Shown: positions 58,378 through 64,000 of the stretch, piece after piece
How positions within the stretch are numbered: position 1 is the first letter of the stretch
Layout: each line of letters starts with the position of its first letter
DNA from: JBBDIK01 sp964640385
GTDB taxonomy: Bacteria; Actinomycetota; UBA4738; JBBDHU01
Length of the DNA: 64,000 bases
Direction of reading: 5' to 3'
Assembly: GCA_964640385.1 (NCBI GenBank)
Contig: CAZXFL010000007.1
Location: forward strand, 38,576-102,575
Notes under the pieces: model-generated
The model's database searches: none
What the model saw: only the letters and a program-made list of their open reading frames with translations
What the model was told of the DNA's origin: nothing
Program-made: the position numbers and the translations under genes

Positions 58378-58855
58378 CGTCGAGACGCGCCTGCGGGCGC
58401 AGTTCGGCGAGGACATCCTGGACTTCCAGGACCAGTTCGGGCACGCGGCCGCCACCACCACGCCTCAGCGCTACCGCGAGATCGCCACGTTCCTGCGCGA
58501 CGATCCGTCGCTGGATCTGGATTACTTCGACTTCACCGGGGGCGTGGACTTCGGCGACGACGGGATGCAGGTCGTGACGCATCTGTATTCGACCACCCAC
58601 CACCATCACGTCCGCATCAAGGTGCGCCTAGCGAAGGACGAGCTGACCTGCCCGACGCTCTCGGACATCTATCCCGGCGCGAACTGGCACGAGCGCGAAA
58701 CGACCGAGATGTTCGGGATCGCGTTCGAGGGCCACCCGCAGCCGGTCAAGCTGCTGCTCTCCGAGGAGTTCGAGGGGAACCCGCTGCGCAAGGATTTCCC
58801 GCTGATGACCCGCGAGGCCAAGATCTGGCCGGGCGATCAAGAGATCGAGGACTGA
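58343..58855 (+). CDS. nuoC: NADH-quinone oxidoreductase subunit C (cluster 2)
   Basis: A 170-residue 30-kDa-type subunit: YSTTHHHHVRIKV, then YPGANWHERETTEMFGIAFEGHP and NPLRKDFPL, the family signature. It starts with a GTG 35 nt inside nuoB-2, an unusually long overlap, and ends 1 nt before nuoH-2. No NuoD domain is fused to it and no nuoD follows. Confidence 0.93.
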   Translation: MASSPRPLPPADVETRLRAQFGEDILDFQDQFGHAAATTTPQRYREIATFLRDDPSLDLDYFDFTGGVDFGDDGMQVVTHLYSTTHHHHVRIKVRLAKDELTCPTLSDIYPGANWHERETTEMFGIAFEGHPQPVKLLLSEEFEGNPLRKDFPLMTREAKIWPGDQEIED

Positions 58856-58856
58856 C

Positions 58857-59903
58857 GTGACCGAGGTGCTCGCCCAGGCCACCAGCATCGTTGACTCGAC
58901 CTTCTCCAACTTCTGGCTGGTGCTCATCGTCAAGGCCGCGGTCGTCATCGGCTTTTTCCTCGTGGCGCCGATGATGGTCGGCTACGCCGAGCACAAGACG
59001 CTGGCGCACATGCAGTCGCGGCTCGGACCGATGGAAGCCGGGAAGTTCCACGGTTGGGCGCAGCTGGTCGCCGACGGCGTGAAGTTCATCCAGAAGGAGG
59101 ACATCATCCCGAAGGCGGCCGACCCGGTGGTGTTCACGATGGCCCCGGCGGTGGCGATGGTTCCTTACATCGTCCTGTTCGTCGTGATCCCGTTCGGACC
59201 GACGATCTGGATGCTGAACCTCGATGTCGGCATCTTCTTCGCCCTGGCGATCACGAGCGTCTCGGTGATCGGCGTGCTGATGGCCGGATGGGCGAGCGCC
59301 AACAAGTTCTCGCTTATCGGGGCGATCCGCGCGGCGGCGCAGCTCATCGCCTACGAGTTGCCGCTGATCCTGGCCACCGCGGCGATCGTGATGCAGGTGG
59401 GGTCGATGTCGATGGTGGACATCGTCGAGGCGCAGGGCGAGCCACTGTTCAAGGGTCTCGGCGGCTTCATCCCGGCGTGGAACATCTTCTATCCGTGGCA
59501 ACTCCTCGGCTTCATGATCTTCATGACGGCTGCGCTGGCCGAATTGACGCGCCCGCCGTTCGACATGCCGATCGCCGACTCAGAGATCATCTTCGGCGCC
59601 TACACCGAGTACACGGGCCTGAAGTTCGCGTTCTTCCTGCTTGCCGAGTACGGGGGCATCGTTGCGCTGTCGGCGCTGGCGTCGATCCTGTACCTGGGCG
59701 GATATGAGGGCATCGCCGGCATCCCGATCCCGCCGCCCATCTGGATGTTGGCGAAAGTGGGGGCGCTCTCGTTCATCATCATCTGGTTCCGCGCGACCTA
59801 TCCACGGTTGCGCGAGGACCAGCTCCAGCGGTTCGCGTGGGTCGTGCTGATCCCGCTGGCCCTGGCATTGGTGCTGGTTACAGCGGTCATCAAGGTTCTC
59901 TAG
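58857..59903 (+). CDS. nuoH: NADH-quinone oxidoreductase subunit H (cluster 2)
   Basis: A 348-residue NuoH, about eight helices. The amphipathic start region reads EHKTLAHMQSRLGPMEAG, where most NuoH have ERKxxAxxQxRxGP; the acidic loop is ELTRPPFDMPIADSEIIFGAYTEY, here in parts, so the quinone-linked glutamates differ from cluster 1 (IADSE versus EAETE). It lies directly after nuoC-2. Confidence 0.94.
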   Translation: MTEVLAQATSIVDSTFSNFWLVLIVKAAVVIGFFLVAPMMVGYAEHKTLAHMQSRLGPMEAGKFHGWAQLVADGVKFIQKEDIIPKAADPVVFTMAPAVAMVPYIVLFVVIPFGPTIWMLNLDVGIFFALAITSVSVIGVLMAGWASANKFSLIGAIRAAAQLIAYELPLILATAAIVMQVGSMSMVDIVEAQGEPLFKGLGGFIPAWNIFYPWQLLGFMIFMTAALAELTRPPFDMPIADSEIIFGAYTEYTGLKFAFFLLAEYGGIVALSALASILYLGGYEGIAGIPIPPPIWMLAKVGALSFIIIWFRATYPRLREDQLQRFAWVVLIPLALALVLVTAVIKVL

Positions 59904-59912
59904 GGGGAGCGA

Positions 59913-60749
59913 GTGGCGAACGAGGCGGGCAAGCGGACCGAGGGCGACGGAGGTAGCAGTTTCAAGCCGGGCTTCGGGCTGCTCAAAGGCCTTGGGATCA
60001 CGCTCAAGCACGCCCTGAAGCCGGCGATCACCCAGCAGTACCCCCATGAGAAGCCGGACCTGCCGCCCCGCACCCGGGGCGTCATCGCGCTGAAGGAGGC
60101 CAATTGCACGGTCTGCTACATGTGCTCCCGCGAGTGTCCCGACTGGTGCATCTACATCGACGCGCACAAGGAATCACACGAGCCGGCGAGCGGCGGCAAG
60201 TCGCGGTCGGTCAAGATCCTCGACAAGTTCGACATCGACTTCGCCCTGTGCATGTACTGCGGGATCTGCGTCGAGGTATGTCCGTTCGACGCACTGTTCT
60301 GGAGCCCGGATTTCGAGTACGCCGAGTACGAGATCGAGGGTCTGTACCACGACAAGGAACGCCTGGAAGGGTGGACCACCGGCGTGCTGCCGCCGCCGGC
60401 GCTCGAGGAGGGCGCTCAGCCCGAACCTGAAGAAGCGGGATCGGAAGAGGGTGGCGGTGCCGAAGCTTCCGCGGCACCGATCCGTTCCGCTGCAGCTCCG
60501 GTCATGGTCGCCGCTCCGCCTTCGGCACCCGCCGCCTCGGCTCCGGCTCTGGCCTCCTCCGCTTCCCCTGAGGCCGCCGAGCCCTCCGTTGCGCCCGCAT
60601 CCTCGCCGGCTCCGCATGTGGAGCCGGATCAGCAGATGCACGATCGGGTGCTGGCGGAGGAGCTCGCGAAGGGGACAGACGCGCGGGTCGCGGAAGGCAA
60701 GGCGAAGCGGGCCGCGCTGATGGCAGCGCGGAAGAAGGCGGGTCTGTGA
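59913..60749 (+). CDS. nuoI: NuoI with long C-terminal tether and ELAKGTD-type tail (cluster 2)
   Basis: A 278-residue NuoI, far longer than the usual ~165. Residues 1-155 are the ferredoxin-like subunit with two complete clusters (Cys65/68/71/75 and Cys113/116/119/123). Residues ~160-240 are a Glu- then Ala/Pro-rich tether. Residues 242-278 are a charged helix (MHDRVLAEELAKGTDARVAE, then GKAKRAALMAARK), nearly the same as the N-terminal helix of the b6f-type subunit IV (24690-24776). The tail lies on the cytoplasmic arm. With no NuoE/F/G here, NuoI-2 may be the entry point for ferredoxin electrons. Confidence 0.93.
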   Translation: MANEAGKRTEGDGGSSFKPGFGLLKGLGITLKHALKPAITQQYPHEKPDLPPRTRGVIALKEANCTVCYMCSRECPDWCIYIDAHKESHEPASGGKSRSVKILDKFDIDFALCMYCGICVEVCPFDALFWSPDFEYAEYEIEGLYHDKERLEGWTTGVLPPPALEEGAQPEPEEAGSEEGGGAEASAAPIRSAAAPVMVAAPPSAPAASAPALASSASPEAAEPSVAPASSPAPHVEPDQQMHDRVLAEELAKGTDARVAEGKAKRAALMAARKKAGL

Positions 60750-61237
60750 GCGCACTCGACCTCGCGCTGATCGTGCTCTCCGTGGCCGGTGCCGTTGCCG
60801 CGCTCCGCGTCGTGACCACCCCTAACGTCGTGCATGGAGCCCTGTTCCTCGTCGTCGCTCTCTCGGCGGTCGCCGGCGTGTTCCTCGTCCTGGGGGCCGA
60901 GTTCGTGGCATGGGTCCAGGTCCTGATCTACGTCGGCGCCATCGTCGTGCTGCTCTTGTTCGCGCTGATGCTGACGAAGGCCCCGATCGGGCGCGAGGCA
61001 CTGGACAACCAGCAGCGGGGACTCGCGTCCGTCGTCGGTCTCGTGGTGTTCGGCGGCATCACGTGGCTGCTCTGGAACGCGTTCGGCGGTGCGGTCTTCA
61101 CCCCGGTGCCGGCATCCACCGCCCAGGTCGGAGCCCTGATCTTCGACAGATTCGTCCTCCCCTTCGAGGTCGTCTCCATGCTGCTGCTCGCTGCGCTGAT
61201 CGGGGCGGTCGTGATCTCCAGGAAGGACGAGCGGTGA
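60746..61237 (+). CDS. nuoJ: NADH-quinone oxidoreductase subunit J (cluster 2)
   Basis: A 163-residue five-helix subunit with the conserved VQVLIYVGAIVVLLLFALML helix. It overlaps nuoI-2 and nuoK-2 by 4 nt each (GTGA). Confidence 0.94.
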   Translation: MSALDLALIVLSVAGAVAALRVVTTPNVVHGALFLVVALSAVAGVFLVLGAEFVAWVQVLIYVGAIVVLLLFALMLTKAPIGREALDNQQRGLASVVGLVVFGGITWLLWNAFGGAVFTPVPASTAQVGALIFDRFVLPFEVVSMLLLAALIGAVVISRKDER

Positions 61238-61536
61238 TCCACCTTCCCGTCGCGCTCATCTTCGGCGCTGCCCTCTTCGCGATCGGCATCTACGGCGTGC
61301 TGGCGCGTCGCAACGCGGTCATGGTCCTGATGTCGATCGAGCTGATGCTCAACGCCGTCACCGTGAACCTCGTGGCGTTCTCGCAGTTCCTCAAGGACAT
61401 GTCGGGCGGGGTGTTCGGTCTGTTCGTCATCGCGGTGGCCGCAGCGGAGATCGGCGTCGGCCTGGCGATCGTCATCCTGATCTACCGGAACCGTGAGTCC
61501 TCTGACGTCGACGACGTGAGGTTGCTCAAGTGGTGA
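61234..61536 (+). CDS. nuoK: NADH-quinone oxidoreductase subunit K (cluster 2)
   Basis: A 100-residue three-helix subunit with both proton-path glutamates (LMSIELMLNAVTV and VAAAEIGVGLAIV). GTG start overlapping nuoJ-2. Confidence 0.95.
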   Translation: MIHLPVALIFGAALFAIGIYGVLARRNAVMVLMSIELMLNAVTVNLVAFSQFLKDMSGGVFGLFVIAVAAAEIGVGLAIVILIYRNRESSDVDDVRLLKW

Positions 61537-63548
61537 GTTTCGTCGCTGAAGTCGGCGAACACGCGTCCGAGACCGTCCACGATGCCGCCGCCGTGGCTCC
61601 GAGCCTGATCCGCTACGCGTGGGTCGTCCCGGTCCTGCTGCTGGCTGCGGCGGCCCTGACGCTCTTCCTCGGCAAGCGCGTTCCGGGGAAGGGCGCGTTG
61701 TTCGGGATCGGGGCGTTGGCGATCGCGTTGGGCCTGTCGCTCGGCATCCTGTGGCACTTCGTCCAGGGAGGCGAGCCCTACACCAGTGCGGTGCCGTGGT
61801 TCACGATCGGGTCTCTGCACGTCGGCCTCGGCCAGTACGTCGACGGACTGACCGCCATCATGCTGGTGGTCGTCACCTCGATCTCGCTGTGCGTGCACAT
61901 CTACTCGCTGGGGTACATGCACGGCGACGTCCGGTTCACGTGGTTCTACGTCGTGCTCACGCTTTTCACCGCCGCGATGCTCAACGTCGTCATCGCGGAC
62001 AACCTGATCCAGCTGCTGGTCGGCTGGGAGGTCATGGGCGTCTGTTCGTACCTGCTGATCGGCCACTGGTACGAGGAGAGGAAGAACTCGAACGCGGCGA
62101 TCAAGGCGTTCATCACGACTCGGATCGGGGACATCCCATTCATGTTCGGCATCTTCATCCTGATCGGGCTGACCGGGTTCACGACCGCCAACATCGCCGA
62201 GATCGGCCACATCATCGCCGGCGAGAGCGGCGAGACGGTGTCCAGACTTGCCGTGTCGATGGCCGCGATCCTGCTGTTCGGCGGCACGATCGGCAAGTCG
62301 GCGCAGTTCCCGTTGAACACCTGGCTGCCGGACGCGATGGCCGGCCCGACTCCGGTGTCCGCCCTGATCCACGCCGCGACGATGGTCGCGGCCGGCGTGT
62401 ACTTGGTCGGGCGGCTCTTCGAGGTCTTCTTGCACGCCGAGCAGTGGGTGCTCACGACGGTATCGGTCGTCGCGGCGATCACGATGCTGGGCGCGGCGTT
62501 CCTAGCGATCGTCCAGGACGATATCAAGCGGGTGCTGGCCTATTCCACCGTCTCGCAGCTCGCGTTCATGGTGGCGGGCCTGTCGATGGGCCGGGCGGGC
62601 TACACCGCCGGCTTCTTCCACCTATTCACGCACGCCTTCTTCAAAGGGCTGCTGTTCCTGGCGGCCGGCGCTGTGATCCACGGCGTCCATTCGAACAACA
62701 TGTCCGCGATGGGCGGCCTGCGGAAGAAGTTGCCCATCACGTTCTGGACCTTCCTCATCGGGGCGCTGGCGCTGGCCGGCTTCCCGGGGCTGGCGGGCTT
62801 CTGGTCCAAGGACGAGCTGCTGGTGGTCGCGTGGAGCGAGCACTCCTGGCTCTTCTACGCGCTGCTCGGAACCGCGGTGTTGACCGCCCTCTACATGACC
62901 CGGTGCGTCCTGATGACGTTCTTCGGGACCTACCGTGGCCACGCGCACCCGCACGAGAGCCCGCCGTCGATGACGGGCCCGCTGATCGCGCTGGCCGCCG
63001 CATCGGTCTTCGTCGGCTGGATCGGCTCGCCGGTCTTCCAGGGCTTGTTCGGCCAGTGGGTGTTCTTCGAGGAAGTCGAGCACGCCGAGTTCGTAGCGTG
63101 GATCGCGCTGCTCTCGACCGCGGCGGCCTTCATCGGGATCGGTGTGGGCTACGCGCTGTACCGACGCTGGCAGGAACGGGACCCGGCCCGCTCGCTGGGG
63201 CGCGTGTACACACTGCTCGAACACCAGTACTACCAGGACGATTTCTACGACTGGGCGCTCGTGCGCCCGGTCCGCGACAAGCTGTCCGTTTTCGCGAACT
63301 GGACGAACCAGCACATCTTGGACGGTGTGGTGAACGCGGCGCCGATGATCGCGCGCGGTCTGGGCGTGATCACGTACTGGTTCGACCAGCGGGTGATCGA
63401 CGGCGTCGTGAACGGCGCGGCCGAGACGGTCGGCGACGCGGGCGGCATCCTCAAGTACCTCCAGTCCGGGCGGGTGCAGCGCTATGCGGCGCTGCTCGTC
63501 CTCGGGCTGGCGTTGTTGACCCTCATCATCATCACGATCCAACCGTAA
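61530..63548 (+). CDS. nuoL: NADH-quinone oxidoreductase subunit L (cluster 2)
   Basis: A 672-residue antiporter-like subunit with a ~30-residue N-terminal extension ahead of helix 1. Signatures are VGWEVMGVCSYLLIGHW with the key Glu, AQFPLNTWLPDAMAGPTPVS and KRVLAYSTVSQLAFM. The C-terminal region has two copies of a DGVVN-type segment (ILDGVVNAAPMI and VIDGVVNGAAETV) before the last helix. It overlaps nuoK-2 by 7 nt; GTG 61533 is an alternative start. Confidence 0.94.
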   Translation: MVSFVAEVGEHASETVHDAAAVAPSLIRYAWVVPVLLLAAAALTLFLGKRVPGKGALFGIGALAIALGLSLGILWHFVQGGEPYTSAVPWFTIGSLHVGLGQYVDGLTAIMLVVVTSISLCVHIYSLGYMHGDVRFTWFYVVLTLFTAAMLNVVIADNLIQLLVGWEVMGVCSYLLIGHWYEERKNSNAAIKAFITTRIGDIPFMFGIFILIGLTGFTTANIAEIGHIIAGESGETVSRLAVSMAAILLFGGTIGKSAQFPLNTWLPDAMAGPTPVSALIHAATMVAAGVYLVGRLFEVFLHAEQWVLTTVSVVAAITMLGAAFLAIVQDDIKRVLAYSTVSQLAFMVAGLSMGRAGYTAGFFHLFTHAFFKGLLFLAAGAVIHGVHSNNMSAMGGLRKKLPITFWTFLIGALALAGFPGLAGFWSKDELLVVAWSEHSWLFYALLGTAVLTALYMTRCVLMTFFGTYRGHAHPHESPPSMTGPLIALAAASVFVGWIGSPVFQGLFGQWVFFEEVEHAEFVAWIALLSTAAAFIGIGVGYALYRRWQERDPARSLGRVYTLLEHQYYQDDFYDWALVRPVRDKLSVFANWTNQHILDGVVNAAPMIARGLGVITYWFDQRVIDGVVNGAAETVGDAGGILKYLQSGRVQRYAALLVLGLALLTLIIITIQP

Positions 63549-63563
63549 GGGAGACGAAGACCG

Positions 63564-64000
63564 ATGACCTGGGAGAACTCAGCGATCACGATCGCGACGT
63601 TCCTGCCGATAGCGGGAGCTGTAGCGATCCTGTTGATCCCGAAGGAGAAGGACCGGACGATCCGCATCGCGGGGATCCTCGTCACGGGGCTGGCGATGCT
63701 GGCCGCGCTGGCCATGCTCCCCGGCTACGACTTCCACGCGACCGGCCTGCAGTACGAGCTGAGCGTGCCATGGATCCCGGTGATCGGGGCGAACTACCAC
63801 GTCGGCGTCGACGGGATCTCCCTCCCGCTGTACGAGCTGACGTTCGTGCTGTCGTTCCTGTGCGCGATCTACACGTATCGCTACGTTCCGGACCCGGGAA
63901 AGACCAAGGCGTTCCTGGCGCTGATGCTGCTGCTGCAGACAGGGATGGCCGGCACGTTCATCGCGTTCGACCTGATCCTGTTCTTCGTCTTCTGGGAGCT
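63564..64000 (+). CDS. nuoM: NADH-quinone oxidoreductase subunit M (cluster 2), cut by window end
   Basis: The first ~145 residues of a NuoM: MTWENSAITIATFLPIAGA, then YHVGVDGISLPLYELTFVLS and the FDLILFFVFWE segment carrying the key Glu at the window edge. AAGGGAGACGAAG precedes the ATG. The rest, and any nuoN-2 or nuoD-2 further on, lie outside the window. Confidence 0.93.
   Translation, partial: MTWENSAITIATFLPIAGAVAILLIPKEKDRTIRIAGILVTGLAMLAALAMLPGYDFHATGLQYELSVPWIPVIGANYHVGVDGISLPLYELTFVLSFLCAIYTYRYVPDPGKTKAFLALMLLLQTGMAGTFIAFDLILFFVFWE

Overview
The window looks like chromosomal DNA of a high-GC actinobacterium. The signs are a roughly two-thirds G+C sequence, a rex-hemA pair, a geranylgeranyl-reductase gene directly before nuoA, a 33-residue bS22-type ribosomal protein, and many genes whose start codon lies only 6-9 nt after a TAnnnT box (leaderless transcripts). 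Respiration is not of the usual Streptomyces/Mycobacterium QcrCAB type: the cytochrome bc complex is split and b6f-like. This points to a deep-branching or uncultured lineage rather than a classical Actinomycetia genome (inference).

Layout. 1-1.7 kb: two copies of a GNAT-like tail flank a Phd/RelE-type toxin-antitoxin pair; then a small membrane protein. 1.6-9.9 kb: a fumarylacetoacetase-fold protein, then a tight six-gene catabolic operon (aldehyde dehydrogenase, two class III aminotransferases, two-subunit CoA-transferase, histone-deacetylase-fold amidohydrolase), then a secreted cupredoxin. 9.9-17.2 kb: hisD, an SDR, a Clp1-like P-loop kinase with bS22, a pilin-like protein, a TIM-barrel isomerase, an ECF sigma/anti-sigma pair and a thiol-redox protein. 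17.2-21.6 kb: rex-hemA, a TolB-like beta-propeller and hemL. 21.6-26.4 kb (minus strand): an eight-gene b6f-like operon (2-TM protein, 2x[4Fe-4S] ferredoxin, cytochrome b6, subunit IV, Rieske, cytochrome c, two membrane proteins). 26.6-29.9 kb: cytochrome c maturation (ccdA, resB, ccsA). 30-36.7 kb: caa3 oxidase (ctaC-D-E-F-G), a membrane protein with three cupredoxin domains and a TlpA-like thioredoxin. 36.7-40.6 kb (minus): a damaged peroxiredoxin and a damaged response regulator, a methyltransferase, and a ctaA-ctaB fusion for heme A synthesis. 40.8-56.3 kb: geranylgeranyl reductase and a full 14-gene nuoA-N. 56.4-57.4 kb: a polyprenyl diphosphate synthase for the quinone tail. 57.5-64 kb: a second nuo cluster (A-B-C-H-I-J-K-L-M, cut by the window end) without D, E, F or G.

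Together the window encodes most of a menaquinone-based aerobic chain: complex I, a second ferredoxin-type complex I, a b6f-like complex, caa3 oxidase, and the heme, cytochrome c, heme A and quinone supply. Rex is the visible regulator: a near-perfect operator overlaps its own promoter, a perfect one overlaps the nuo-1 promoter with the same geometry, and a weak one lies at the start of nuo-2.

The most unusual signal is a charged tail (core ELAKGTD-x-RVAEG-x-AK) carried on long Ala/Pro-rich tethers by two unrelated proteins, the N terminus of b6f-type subunit IV and the C terminus of the second NuoI. Both ends are expected on the cytoplasmic side, which suggests a shared partner or a physical link between the two complexes.
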